Of a stretch of 64,000 nucleotides of DNA, positions 17,152-26,436 are shown piece after piece. The notes under the pieces are model-generated. The model made no database searches, was not told the origin of the DNA, and was given only the letters and a program-made list of their open reading frames with translations. The position numbers and the translations under genes are program-made. Positions within the stretch are counted from its first letter, which is position 1, and each line of letters opens with the position of its first letter. Source of the DNA: Flavobacteriaceae bacterium HL-DH10 (lineage in GTDB: Bacteria > Bacteroidota > Bacteroidia > Flavobacteriales > Flavobacteriaceae); NCBI GenBank assembly GCA_031826515.1, contig CP134536.1, positions 3,788,501 to 3,852,500 on the forward strand, given 5' to 3'.

Positions 17152-17152
17152 A

Positions 17153-18229
17153 ATGAATGTTACTTACAAGCCTTTATTACCAGAAACGCAGCAACCAATT
17201 ATAATTATTGGAGCAAGCGGTATTGTTAAAGACGCCCACTTACCAGCCTATAAAATGGCAGGATTCAAAGTTTATGGTATAACAAACCGAACCATATCTA
17301 AAGCGCATGTGCTTGCTGAAAAATATGACATAGAACATGTATTTGATACAGTTGCCGATGCTGTAAAACAGGCTCCAAAAAATGCGGTTTATGACATTAC
17401 CGTATTGCCAGACCAATACATAGAAATTTTAGAGCAATTACCCGATGGTGCTGCTGTACTTATTCAGAAACCAATGGGTAATGATTATAAACAAGCTAAA
17501 GAAATTGTAGAAGTATGCGAACGTAAAAACCTTGTTGCAGCTATTAATTTTCAGTTACGATTTGCGTCCTTTGTGAGTGCTGCAAGAAATATTATTGAAC
17601 AAGGACTTATTGGCGATTTATACGATTTAGAATTTAAAGTTACCGTAAACACACCATGGGAATTATTTCCGGTAATTAAACAGCATCCGCGTTTAGAAAT
17701 ACTATTTCATAGTGTTCACTATATAGATTGTATTCGCTCATTTCTAGGAAACCCTAAAAGTGTTATGGCAAAAACTTGGAAGCATCCTTTAAAGAATTTA
17801 TCATCTTGCAGGTCTACCATTATTTTAGATTATGGAGAAAATATGAGTGTTAAAATAAACACCAATCATGACCACCAATTCGGATCTAAACATGAAGAAA
17901 GTTATATAAAATGGGAAGGCACTAAAGGCGCTATTAAAGCTAAAATGGGCTTGTTAATGAACTATCCACATGGTTTACCCGACAAATTTGAATACGCCCT
18001 ACCTATTGATAAAAATAGTAACATTTATGAATGGGAAACAATAGATTTAGAAGGCTCTTGGTTTCCAGAAGCCTTTGTAGGCACCATGTCCAATTTAATG
18101 CGTTATAAAGAAGGTTCAGATAAGATTTTACATGCTAGTGTTCAGGATGTTTTAGATACCATGAAAGTGGTGGAAGCATGCTATTTAAGTAATACCAGCG
18201 GAGGCATTCAATTAAATGATTTAAATTAA
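17153..18229 (+). CDS. Gfo/Idh/MocA family oxidoreductase
   Basis: A 358-residue NAD(P)-dependent sugar or polyol dehydrogenase. The Rossmann start IIIIGASGIVKDAHLPAY (about residues 16-33) is followed by the usual EKP motif in the variant form LIQKPMG. The C-terminal substrate domain contains FHSVHYIDCIRSFLG and a long beta-sheet. The ATG at 17153, one base after the previous stop, is chosen over an upstream in-frame ATG at 17087 that would overlap the previous gene by 65 nt and precede the Rossmann fold with unrelated residues. It is the last gene of the compact operon. Family members oxidise or reduce sugars, sugar acids or inositols; the substrate here is unknown. Confidence 0.85.
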   Translation: MNVTYKPLLPETQQPIIIIGASGIVKDAHLPAYKMAGFKVYGITNRTISKAHVLAEKYDIEHVFDTVADAVKQAPKNAVYDITVLPDQYIEILEQLPDGAAVLIQKPMGNDYKQAKEIVEVCERKNLVAAINFQLRFASFVSAARNIIEQGLIGDLYDLEFKVTVNTPWELFPVIKQHPRLEILFHSVHYIDCIRSFLGNPKSVMAKTWKHPLKNLSSCRSTIILDYGENMSVKINTNHDHQFGSKHEESYIKWEGTKGAIKAKMGLLMNYPHGLPDKFEYALPIDKNSNIYEWETIDLEGSWFPEAFVGTMSNLMRYKEGSDKILHASVQDVLDTMKVVEACYLSNTSGGIQLNDLN

Positions 18230-18230
18230 T

Positions 18231-18387
18231 TGGGCGTTACCTTTACAGGTCGGGCTTTACGCTGTATCTTTCTGCGAAGCAGTCCCGAACTAGTTTCGGG
18301 ATCTCATTATCAAATGGCTTTAAGTTTATAAAGAAGTTGTAAGTGTAAATTTTCGCAAAAAGGATGTCGCTTCAATCCCTAACGCAC
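18231..18387. repeat. REP-like imperfect palindromic element
   Basis: The sequence begins TGGGCGTTACC and GTCGGGCTTTACGCTGTATC, and ends GGATGTCGCTTCAATCCCTAACGCAC, whose complement repeats the start imperfectly. This gives a long interrupted inverted repeat. A perfect small hairpin, TCCCGAA-CTAGT-TTCGGGA (18283-18301), lies inside. From memory, similar GGGCGTT...CAATCCCTAACGC elements occur between genes in other flavobacteria. It is more GC-rich than its surroundings and separates the ten-gene operon from the MaoC gene. It may stabilise the transcript end or be a mobile repeat. Confidence 0.6.
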
Positions 18388-18458
18388 ATTGTAACTATAA
18401 AATAGCTTAACAGCTTAACAAATAAAGGCATCAAACAATTAAACAAATAACAAAGACT

Positions 18459-18902
18459 ATGTATTTCAAATCAACATTTTTTGAAGATTATCAACTAGAC
18501 AATAAACGTGTAACACTAGGAAGAACCATAACCGAAACAGATTTCGTAGTGCATGCAGGACATACAGGCGACTTTTTTCCGCATCATATGGATGAAGCAT
18601 GGTGTAAAACACAACCTTTCGGACAACGTATTGCGCACGGAACCATGATTTTCAGTATAGGTATTGGTTTAACAGCTTCCGAAATAAATCCAGAAGCTTT
18701 TTCTAAAGGCTATGATAGAATGCGATTTGTAAAACCTGTTCATATTGGCGATACCATTCATTCAGAAGTCACCATTTCTAATAAAGGAGAAGCCAAAAGA
18801 CCAGAAATGGGAACCGTAACCGAACATGTAGAAATCATAAATCAAAACGGTGAAGTTGTTTTGGTTTGCGACCATTTACTACTTGTTAAACGAAAACCTT
18901 AA
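18459..18902 (+). CDS. MaoC-family (R)-specific hydratase/dehydratase
   Basis: A 147-residue single hot-dog domain protein of the MaoC/R-hydratase family, which adds or removes water on enoyl-CoA type substrates. The catalytic pair is present in [13 protein letters not shown] (Asp38 and His43, matching the family pattern D-x-x-P-x-H), followed by [12 protein letters not shown] and a beta-rich half with [11 protein letters not shown]. It is the only gene nearby besides the CaiB/BaiF pair that suggests CoA-thioester chemistry, so it may hydrate a product of those transferases. It lies 229 nt beyond the operon across the REP-like element, so co-transcription is uncertain. Confidence 0.85.
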   Translation: MYFKSTFFEDYQLDNKRVTLGRTITETDFVVHAGHTGDFFPHHMDEAWCKTQPFGQRIAHGTMIFSIGIGLTASEINPEAFSKGYDRMRFVKPVHIGDTIHSEVTISNKGEAKRPEMGTVTEHVEIINQNGEVVLVCDHLLLVKRKP

Positions 18903-18909
18903 AATGACC

Positions 18910-18935
18910 TATCAGATTAATATTCTGATACGTTT
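18910..18935 (+). terminator. Weak hairpin after the MaoC gene
   Basis: TATCAGA (18910-18916) and TCTGATA (18924-18930) form a short stem followed by CGTTTT. It may attenuate rather than stop transcription into rhaT. Confidence 0.35.
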
Positions 18936-18965
18936 TAAATAACCAATTAACTAAATATATTAAAA

Positions 18966-20021
18966 ATGAGTGCACCAAATTCTTTATTAGGAACGCTTCT
19001 TCATGCAGTAGGAGGTATTTCAGCAGCAAGTTGTTATTTACCTAGCACCAAAACAAAGGGGTGGTCATGGAACACCTATTGGCTAGCACAATCTATTTTT
19101 GCTTGGTTGGTAATGCCGATGCTATTAGCGTGGTTAACAGTACCTAATTTCTTTTCTATAATAGCAGAAGCACCTTCAAAACCCTTTTGGATGGCATTTT
19201 TTCTAGGAGGTATTTATGGCTTTGGTGGTATGTCTTTTGGTAAAGCTATTAACCATATAGGTTATTCTTTAACCTATACCATTGCTATTGGTATTTCAGC
19301 AGTTGTTGGAACCATAATGCCGCTCATGGTTTTTGGAGGCTTAGGAAATTTCTTTACAAAACCAGGAGGTGGTATTGTTCTTTTTGGAATGCTATTATCT
19401 ATTGCGGGAGTTGTTATTTGCGGATGGGCTGGCTTTAAAAAAGAAAAAGATATAAATGCAGAAAAACTTAAGAGCGCAGGATTTAACATGATGTTAGGTT
19501 TGGTCTTAAGCATTATTGCAGGTGTACTTTCGGGCGTGTTTAATTTATCCTTAGAATTTGGACAACCAATTGCTGATATGGCAGCCGAAAATGGTGCAGG
19601 ACATTTTGAAGGAAATGCTAAACTAGTAGTTTCTACATTAGGTTGTTTTGTTGTAAACTTCATTTGGTACATAGTTGTTGGTTTTAAACAAAAAACAATC
19701 CAAGAATTTTTACCTAAAAATAAGAATGTAACAACACAAGAACCGAAGAGTAATCTTTTAAGAAACTGGTTATTATCATCTTTAACGGGTATGTTATGGT
19801 GTTTACAATTTTTCTTTTATGGTTTAGGGCATGTAAAAATGGGCGAATTTCAGTTTGCAAGTTGGGTATTACACATGTCTATGCTAATCTTCTTCAGCTA
19901 TATTGTAGGTGTGATTATGAAAGAATGGAAAAATGTAAAAAAAGAAACTTATGCCATTTTACTGGTTGGATTATTTGTTTTAATTGTATCGTTTTGTGTG
20001 ACTAGTTACGGTAGTTATTAA
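18966..20021 (+). CDS. rhaT: L-rhamnose/proton symporter (RhaT family)
   Basis: A 351-residue inner-membrane carrier of the drug/metabolite-transporter-like RhaT family, which takes up L-rhamnose with protons. It has ten hydrophobic helices. Typical segments are LGTLLHAVGGISAASCYLP at the start, YGFGGMSFGKAINHIGYSL in the middle, and FFFYGLGHVKMGEFQFASWVLHMS near the end. It sits 63 nt after the MaoC gene and upstream of a LamG lipoprotein and a pectate lyase. This fits use of rhamnose-containing pectin or a similar polymer. No rhamnose isomerase, kinase or aldolase is in the window. Confidence 0.88.
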   Translation: MSAPNSLLGTLLHAVGGISAASCYLPSTKTKGWSWNTYWLAQSIFAWLVMPMLLAWLTVPNFFSIIAEAPSKPFWMAFFLGGIYGFGGMSFGKAINHIGYSLTYTIAIGISAVVGTIMPLMVFGGLGNFFTKPGGGIVLFGMLLSIAGVVICGWAGFKKEKDINAEKLKSAGFNMMLGLVLSIIAGVLSGVFNLSLEFGQPIADMAAENGAGHFEGNAKLVVSTLGCFVVNFIWYIVVGFKQKTIQEFLPKNKNVTTQEPKSNLLRNWLLSSLTGMLWCLQFFFYGLGHVKMGEFQFASWVLHMSMLIFFSYIVGVIMKEWKNVKKETYAILLVGLFVLIVSFCVTSYGSY

Positions 20022-20177
20022 GAGTTACGAATAGCTTTTTAGTCTGATTTTGAAGCATTTTACACGTATATTATCTATAAATTAACTAAAAATATGATGC
20101 ACTTAATCCTGTTATAAAACACAATACTAGCGAAATATAATTTAGCTGTATAAAATTTAAATACGAATCTTTTTCTA

Positions 20178-20198
20178 TATATTTGAGTAATCGATTAC
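20178..20198 (+). promoter_or_regulatory. Promoter element with overlapping LacI-type operator
   Basis: TATATTTG (20178-20185) fits the -7 consensus. The perfect palindrome GTAATCGATTAC (20187-20198), with the central CG typical of LacI-family operators, would cover the transcription start. Repression of the downstream lipoprotein and pectate lyase genes by a LacI-type regulator encoded elsewhere is inferred. No -33 box is clear. Confidence 0.45.
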
Positions 20199-20237
20199 AC
20201 ACTACCTAGTGTTTGTAAATTCAAACTAAAAAAGATT

Positions 20238-20933
20238 ATGATTAGTAAGTCAAATTGGATCAAAATCTCCTTAAAAATAATTCCAATTGCTTTAAGCATT
20301 GGCTTTCTTTATAATTGCAAAACTTCAAAAAAAAATCCAGAACAAAACGATACTACAGAATGGTTAATTGCTGATATATTAAAAACAAAATCTAATTCTA
20401 TTCATAGCAATGGTCTACCTAAAATAGTTGAATCACCATATGGTGAAGCTGTTCAATTTAATGGTATTGATGATGCACTATTCATTAAAGAAATGCCTCT
20501 AAAATCATTAAAAGAATTTACCATAGAAATGATTTTCAATCCGTCATTAAATGCGCCATTTGAGCAACGTGTTGTGCATATAGGAAAGGTTTCAGATGAC
20601 AGGATGCTACTTGAAATTAGAGCGATAGACAATAACTGGTATTTTGATGGTTTCGTGGCTTCAGGGGAAAACAAATTAGCTCTAATAGACGAGAACTTGC
20701 TTCATCCTCTTGGAGCGTGGTACCATGTTGCTCTAGTGGTTTCTAAAAATAGCCTTAGCACCTATGTAAATGGAAAACTCGAACTAACAGAACCTTATAC
20801 TTTTAACCCTATTGAAACGGGACAGAGCTCTGTTGGAGTGCGGTTAAATAAACGTTCCTGGTTTAAAGGTGATATATATAAAGTTAAAATTTCTCCAAAA
20901 CAACTTAAGCCAAAAGAATTTATGAGTTTTTAA
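20238..20933 (+). CDS. Lipoprotein with LamG/concanavalin-like domain
   Basis: A 231-residue lipoprotein. A lysine-containing start and hydrophobic stretch end at a lipobox-like IGFLYNC with Cys27. The rest is a LamG-type jelly roll, with landmarks GEAVQFNGIDDALFI, FTIEMIFNPS, WYHVALVVSKNSLSTYVNGKL and a final FKGDIYKVKISPKQL strand. Such domains bind carbohydrate or act as modules in surface glycan-degrading systems. It is encoded just upstream of the pectate lyase and probably shares its LacI-type control. No separate catalytic domain is present, so a binding role at the outer membrane is likely. Confidence 0.75.
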   Translation: MISKSNWIKISLKIIPIALSIGFLYNCKTSKKNPEQNDTTEWLIADILKTKSNSIHSNGLPKIVESPYGEAVQFNGIDDALFIKEMPLKSLKEFTIEMIFNPSLNAPFEQRVVHIGKVSDDRMLLEIRAIDNNWYFDGFVASGENKLALIDENLLHPLGAWYHVALVVSKNSLSTYVNGKLELTEPYTFNPIETGQSSVGVRLNKRSWFKGDIYKVKISPKQLKPKEFMSF

Positions 20934-21084
20934 AATTAATACGAATTGTTTCCCATTTGTTTCCAAATTCGTAGTATTTATTTGTATCAAAGCCAACCAA
21001 ACTAATAAAACACCCATTAATAAATCTTGAAACCCAAGAAACCAATTTAATGGATGCTAAATAGGATAAATAAAAATAATAATT

Positions 21085-22671
21085 ATGAAAATAGCTAACC
21101 ACTATCTACTTCTTTTCATCATTTTAATTGTAGGACTAAAACTAGAGGCACAAGAAAAAACATCTAAAGAACAAGTATTAGAAACCATGTTCAAAGCAAC
21201 CGAATTTATGGTTGAAAAGGCAAGCACTAATGGTGGCTATGTTTGGTATTATCTGCCCGATTTTTCACGTCAGTGGGGAGAAATGGAAGCTTATAAAACA
21301 ATGATTTGGATGCAAGGGGCTGGAACAATTGGCATGGGACATCTATTTTTAGATGCTTATAGAGCTACCCTAAACGAATACTATTATGAAGCCGCTCAAA
21401 AAGCTGCAGCAGCGGTTATATGGGGACAAAGTCATGAAGGTGGTTGGAACTATATGGTAGATTTTGCAGGAGATCGATCGCTTAAACAATGGTATAATAC
21501 AATAGGTAAAAACGGATGGCGCTTAGAAGAATTTCAACATTATTATGGAAACTCAACTTTTGATGATGATGTTACTACGGACGCTACACGATTTTTATTA
21601 AGAATGTATTTAGAAAAAATGGACCCTTCATATAAACCAGCTTTAGATAAAGCTATTAATTTTATTTTGATTAGCCAATATCCTAATGGTGGATGGCCTC
21701 AAAGGTACCCTTTAATGTATAATTATAGTAAAAATGGGTTTCCTGACTACTCATCATTCTATACATTTAATGACGATGTTATTTGGGAAAATATTAATTT
21801 ACTTATTCAATGTTATTTAGTTTTAGGCGAACAACGATTTCTTGACCCAATTCATAGAGGTATGAATTTTTATAAAATATCTCAAGATAGCTGTGGCGCT
21901 TGGGGACAACAGTTAAATATGAAAATGGAAACAGCAAGTGCCAGAACCTATGAACCTGCTGCCTATTTACCAGGAGCAACTAGCGAAAATGCATTCCTTT
22001 TAATGAAATTTTATGAATTAACTGGTGATAAAACATTTTTAGAAGGTGTTCCCAAAGCTATTAGTTGGTTAGAAAAAGTAGCACTTCCTGCTGATAAAGT
22101 TGAAGGACATCGTACACATCCAACCTTTGTAGATGTTAAAACCAATAAAGCTATTTATGTACACAGAAAAGGATCTAACGTAAAGTATGGTAAATATTAT
22201 ATAGATGAAGATGATAAAAATTTATTATCGCATTACTACGGTAAAGGAGGCGTTCCTCTTGAAAAACTAAAAGAGGAGTACAATAAAATGTCACAGCTAT
22301 CAGCTGAGGAAGTTTCTAAAGATTCACCTCTTAAACCAGCACAATTTAAATATGAAGGGACTCCTCAAAAATATTATAATTTAAATAGGTTTAGTTTTCA
22401 ATTTAATGTTGATGAGGCTAAAGTAAAAGAAATTGTTAGCGCATTAGATGATCAAAATCGTTGGTTAACAACTAGAGCTTTTATTAGCAACCCATATATT
22501 GGAGATGGAAAAAAAACAGAACTCACTGATGCTTATAGCACTACAAGAGTTGGTGATGAAACAGACACCTCCCCTTTTCAAAACACAACAGATCAAAAAT
22601 ACATTTCAACAGGAAACTACATCAGAAACATGAAGCTTCTTATTAATTATTTAAAACCAGAGGTTCAATGA
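21085..22671 (+). CDS. Pectate lyase (PL10-like)
   Basis: A 528-residue exported lyase that cleaves polygalacturonate by beta-elimination. A signal peptide (about residues 1-23, ending LKLEAQ) precedes an alpha/alpha-toroid type catalytic domain. Landmarks are QGAGTIGMGH, SHEGGWNYMVDFAG, QYPNGGWPQRYPL, YTFNDDVIWENI and PGATSENAFLLM; the TFNDDV segment carries the acidic residues expected at the active site of this family. There is no T9SS C-terminal sorting domain, so the enzyme is probably periplasmic and acts on oligogalacturonides. It sits at the end of the RhaT/LamG group. Confidence 0.85.
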   Translation: MKIANHYLLLFIILIVGLKLEAQEKTSKEQVLETMFKATEFMVEKASTNGGYVWYYLPDFSRQWGEMEAYKTMIWMQGAGTIGMGHLFLDAYRATLNEYYYEAAQKAAAAVIWGQSHEGGWNYMVDFAGDRSLKQWYNTIGKNGWRLEEFQHYYGNSTFDDDVTTDATRFLLRMYLEKMDPSYKPALDKAINFILISQYPNGGWPQRYPLMYNYSKNGFPDYSSFYTFNDDVIWENINLLIQCYLVLGEQRFLDPIHRGMNFYKISQDSCGAWGQQLNMKMETASARTYEPAAYLPGATSENAFLLMKFYELTGDKTFLEGVPKAISWLEKVALPADKVEGHRTHPTFVDVKTNKAIYVHRKGSNVKYGKYYIDEDDKNLLSHYYGKGGVPLEKLKEEYNKMSQLSAEEVSKDSPLKPAQFKYEGTPQKYYNLNRFSFQFNVDEAKVKEIVSALDDQNRWLTTRAFISNPYIGDGKKTELTDAYSTTRVGDETDTSPFQNTTDQKYISTGNYIRNMKLLINYLKPEVQ

Positions 22672-22744
22672 TATAAATGAGTTTGTTGACATAATTAAAA
22701 TAAAAACGGGAATAATCTTCACAATAATTTAACATCTAAAATTG

Positions 22745-22752
22745 TAACTTTG
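22745..22752 (+). promoter_or_regulatory. -7 promoter element for uvrA
   Basis: TAACTTTG matches TAnnTTTG and lies 15 nt before the ATG at 22768. A -33 box is not obvious. It rules out the in-frame TTG at 22750 as a start. Confidence 0.5.
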
Positions 22753-22767
22753 CGCTTTTGCCAATTT

Positions 22768-25623
22768 ATGAGCCAATTTGATGATTTTATTGAAGTAAAA
22801 GGAGCCCGAGTACATAATCTTAAAAATATTGATGTATCAATTCCTCGTGAAAAACTGGTAGTTATTACTGGATTATCGGGTAGTGGAAAATCTTCATTGG
22901 CTTTTGATACTATTTATGCAGAAGGACAGCGCCGTTACATTGAAACATTTTCGGCGTACGCCAGACAATTTTTAGGTGGCTTAGAACGTCCTGATGTTGA
23001 TAAAATTGATGGCCTCTCACCTGTTATTGCTATTGAACAAAAAACAACGAGTAAATCGCCTAGATCTACAGTTGGTACCATTACCGAGATATATGATTTT
23101 TTAAGGTTACTGTTTGCTCGTGCCAGTGACGCTTATAGCTATAACACAGGCGATAAAATGGTAAGTTATAGTGATGAGCAAATTAAAGAACTTATCATTA
23201 AAGATTTTAACGGAAAACGTATAAATATATTAGCACCTGTTGTCCGTTCCCGTAAAGGGCACTATCGTGAACTATTTGAGCAAATAGCAAAACAAGGTTT
23301 TGTTAAAGTTAGAACAGATGGAGAAATTAAAGACATTGTAAAGGGTCTAAAATTAGATCGCTATAAAACTCACGATATTGAAATTGTTATTGATCGTTTA
23401 AAGATTGATGATACTGCCGACAATGATAAGCGTTTAACCGAAACCATAAACACCGCCATGTATCACGGTGAAGATGTCCTAATGGTTTTAGATCAAGACA
23501 CTAAAGAAACACGTTATTTTAGTCGAAATTTAATGTGTCCTACAAGTGGTATTTCATATCCAAATCCAGAACCTAATAACTTTTCATTTAATTCTCCAAA
23601 AGGAGCTTGTTATAATTGTAATGGTATTGGTGAATTATATCAGGTAAATGAAGACAAAATTATTCCAGATGATTCGCTTTCAATCAAATCAGGTGCTTTA
23701 GCTCCACATGGCACAGAAAAAAATAGTTGGATATTTAAGCAGTTTGAAATTATTGCACAACGTTTCAACTTTAAATTAACCGATGCTTATAAAGATATTC
23801 CTGAAGAAGCCAAACAAATGATTTTGTATGGTGGTAACGATAAATTTTCGGTTGAGAGTAAAATATTAGGCGTTACCCGAGATTATAAAATTGATTTTGA
23901 AGGTGTTGCTAATTTTATTGAAAACCAATACAATACAGCTGAATCAACATCTTTAAAACGATGGGCAAAAGATTATATGGACAAAATTAAATGTCCGGTT
24001 TGTGAAGGCTCTCGCTTAAAAAAGGAATCACTTTATTTCAAAATAAATAATAAGAATATAGCAGAACTTGCTAATACAGACATTGTTGAATTAGCCAATT
24101 GGTTTGAAGATTTACATAATCATTTATCAGAAAAGCAACTTAAAATAGCCGAAGAAGTAGTCAAAGAAATAAAATCAAGATTACAGTTTTTATTAGATGT
24201 TGGCTTAAATTATTTATCCTTAAATAGAAGTTCTAAATCGTTATCAGGAGGAGAAGCACAGCGTATTCGGCTTGCTACACAAATTGGTTCGCAATTAGTA
24301 GGCGTACTATATATTTTAGATGAACCTAGTATTGGCTTACATCAACGTGACAATGAAAAACTAATAAATTCGCTTGTGTCACTTCGTGATATTGGTAATT
24401 CGGTTATTGTGGTTGAACATGATAAAGATATGATTGAACGTGCCGATTATGTGATTGACATTGGTCCAAAAGCAGGGAAATATGGCGGAGAAATTATAAG
24501 CATTGGTACACCAGAAGAACTTTTAACCCACGACACTTTAACGGCCCACTATTTAAACGGCAAAAAAGAAATTGAAGTTCCTAAAAAACGTCGAAAAGGC
24601 AATGGGAAATTTCTAGAACTTAAAGGTTGTACGGGTAATAATTTAAAAAATGTATCGGTTAAATTTCCGCTAGGAAAAATGATTGGCGTTACAGGTGTTT
24701 CTGGTAGTGGAAAATCTACTTTAATAAACGAAACCTTATATCCTATTTTAAATGCTCATTATTTTAATGGTGTAAAAAAGCCAATGCCTTACAAAAGCAT
24801 TAAAGGTTTAGAGCATATTGATAAAGTCATTGATATTAATCAATCTCCAATTGGTAGAACGCCTCGTAGTAACCCAGTAACGTACACTGGAACATTTAGT
24901 GAGATTAGAGCTTTATTTGCTAAAATCCCAGAAGCCATGATTCGTGGTTACAAAGCAGGTCGTTTTAGCTTTAATGTAAAAGGCGGACGATGTGAAACCT
25001 GTCAAGGTGGTGGCTTACGTGTTATTGAAATGAATTTTCTTCCAGATGTATATGTGGAATGTGAAACCTGCCAAGGTAAACGTTTTAACCGTGAAACTTT
25101 AGAAATTCGATATAAAGGAAAAAGCATCAGTGATGTTTTAAATATGACAATTAATGAAGCTGTAAGTTTCTTTGAACATATACCAAAAATTTACAATAAA
25201 CTAAAAACCATCAAAGATGTTGGCTTAGGATATATTACATTAGGACAACAAAGCACAACCCTATCAGGTGGTGAAGCACAACGTATAAAACTAGCAACCG
25301 AATTAAGTAAACGAGATACAGGAAACACTTTTTATATTTTAGATGAACCTACAACAGGCTTGCATTTTGAAGATATTCGCGTATTAATGGTTGTTCTTAA
25401 TAAACTAGCAAATAAAGGAAACACAGTATTAATAATTGAACACAATTTAGATGTTATTAAAACCGTTGATTATATTATTGATATTGGGTATGAAGGCGGT
25501 AAAGGTGGCGGACAAATTATTGTTGAAGGTACTCCTGAAGACGTTGTGAAACATAAAAAAAGTTATACAGCAAAATTTCTTAAAAAGGAATTGGAAGTAT
25601 CTAAATTAAAAATAAACACATAA
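22768..25623 (+). CDS. uvrA: Excinuclease ABC subunit A
   Basis: DNA damage sensor of nucleotide excision repair (951 residues, the normal length). It has two ABC modules. Walker A motifs are GLSGSGKSS (near residue 34) and GVSGSGKST (near residue 648). Signature motifs [13 protein letters not shown] and [13 protein letters not shown], and Walker B motifs LYILDEPS and FYILDEPT, are intact. Zinc sites are CNGIGEL-type and CEGSR, plus the C-terminal CETCQGGG...CETCQGKR module. The protein should start [10 protein letters not shown], because the promoter element overlaps the alternative upstream start. The LOG-family gene follows 10 nt later. Confidence 0.97.
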   Translation: MSQFDDFIEVKGARVHNLKNIDVSIPREKLVVITGLSGSGKSSLAFDTIYAEGQRRYIETFSAYARQFLGGLERPDVDKIDGLSPVIAIEQKTTSKSPRSTVGTITEIYDFLRLLFARASDAYSYNTGDKMVSYSDEQIKELIIKDFNGKRINILAPVVRSRKGHYRELFEQIAKQGFVKVRTDGEIKDIVKGLKLDRYKTHDIEIVIDRLKIDDTADNDKRLTETINTAMYHGEDVLMVLDQDTKETRYFSRNLMCPTSGISYPNPEPNNFSFNSPKGACYNCNGIGELYQVNEDKIIPDDSLSIKSGALAPHGTEKNSWIFKQFEIIAQRFNFKLTDAYKDIPEEAKQMILYGGNDKFSVESKILGVTRDYKIDFEGVANFIENQYNTAESTSLKRWAKDYMDKIKCPVCEGSRLKKESLYFKINNKNIAELANTDIVELANWFEDLHNHLSEKQLKIAEEVVKEIKSRLQFLLDVGLNYLSLNRSSKSLSGGEAQRIRLATQIGSQLVGVLYILDEPSIGLHQRDNEKLINSLVSLRDIGNSVIVVEHDKDMIERADYVIDIGPKAGKYGGEIISIGTPEELLTHDTLTAHYLNGKKEIEVPKKRRKGNGKFLELKGCTGNNLKNVSVKFPLGKMIGVTGVSGSGKSTLINETLYPILNAHYFNGVKKPMPYKSIKGLEHIDKVIDINQSPIGRTPRSNPVTYTGTFSEIRALFAKIPEAMIRGYKAGRFSFNVKGGRCETCQGGGLRVIEMNFLPDVYVECETCQGKRFNRETLEIRYKGKSISDVLNMTINEAVSFFEHIPKIYNKLKTIKDVGLGYITLGQQSTTLSGGEAQRIKLATELSKRDTGNTFYILDEPTTGLHFEDIRVLMVVLNKLANKGNTVLIIEHNLDVIKTVDYIIDIGYEGGKGGGQIIVEGTPEDVVKHKKSYTAKFLKKELEVSKLKINT

Positions 25624-25633
25624 ACTAATACAT

Positions 25634-26323
25634 ATGGTAACAGAACATCACCCTAAAGGCTGGAACGAAATAAAAACAAACGATTCTTGGGCTATTTTTA
25701 AAATTATGGGCGAGTTTGTCAATGGTTTTGAAAGAATGAGCAAAATTGGACCTTGTATTTCCATATTTGGTTCAGCAAGAACAAAACCAGAAAATAAATA
25801 CTATAAACTAGCAGAAAGTATTGCCAAAAATATTGTAGAATCTGGTTACGGTGTGATAACTGGTGGAGGACCTGGTATTATGGAAGCTGGTAATAAAGGT
25901 GCACATTTAGGAGGAGGAACATCGGTTGGGTTGAATATTGATTTACCTTTTGAGCAACATGATAATCCTTATATCGATTCTGACAAAAGCTTAGATTTTG
26001 ATTATTTCTTTGTTAGAAAAGTTATGTTTGTTAAATATTCACAAGGTTTTGTAGTAATGCCTGGAGGTTTTGGAACTTTAGACGAACTGTTTGAAGCTAT
26101 AACACTTATACAAACTCATAAAATTGAAAAATTCCCTATAATTCTAGTAGGCACCGATTTTTGGACGGGACTTATGGATTGGGTTAAATCTACACTTTTA
26201 GAGAAATTTAGTAACATAAGCGCTAAAGATTTAGATTTAATTCATCTGGTAGATACTGAAGATGAAGTAATAAATATATTAGATGCTTTCTATAAAGATT
26301 CAAGTTTAAGTCCGAATTTTTAA
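25634..26323 (+). CDS. LOG-family protein (TIGR00730-type Rossmann protein)
   Basis: A 229-residue protein of the lysine decarboxylase-like/LOG family, whose characterised members are cytokinin- or nucleotide-5'-monophosphate phosphoribohydrolases. The motifs GGGPGIMEAGNKGA (near residue 78) and PGGFGTLDELFE (near residue 141) are intact, as are SIFGSARTKPEN at the start and the VKYSQGFVVMPG strand. It lies 10 nt after uvrA and is probably co-transcribed. Substrate is likely a nucleotide monophosphate, inferred from the family. Confidence 0.88.
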   Translation: MVTEHHPKGWNEIKTNDSWAIFKIMGEFVNGFERMSKIGPCISIFGSARTKPENKYYKLAESIAKNIVESGYGVITGGGPGIMEAGNKGAHLGGGTSVGLNIDLPFEQHDNPYIDSDKSLDFDYFFVRKVMFVKYSQGFVVMPGGFGTLDELFEAITLIQTHKIEKFPIILVGTDFWTGLMDWVKSTLLEKFSNISAKDLDLIHLVDTEDEVINILDAFYKDSSLSPNF

Positions 26324-26436
26324 TACATCTTTTTTATGTTTTAATACACTTCATTTGAATTAAAAAACTAAACCGTCTTATTTTGCTATATTGCAGAGCC
26401 TTGAATAAATTATTAACCTTTTAATGTTATTTTAAA

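Noticed and set aside
17087-17152. Longer N-terminus for the Gfo/Idh/MocA gene
   Set aside because: It would overlap the previous gene by 65 nt, while the ATG at 17153 gives the usual short lead into the Rossmann motif.
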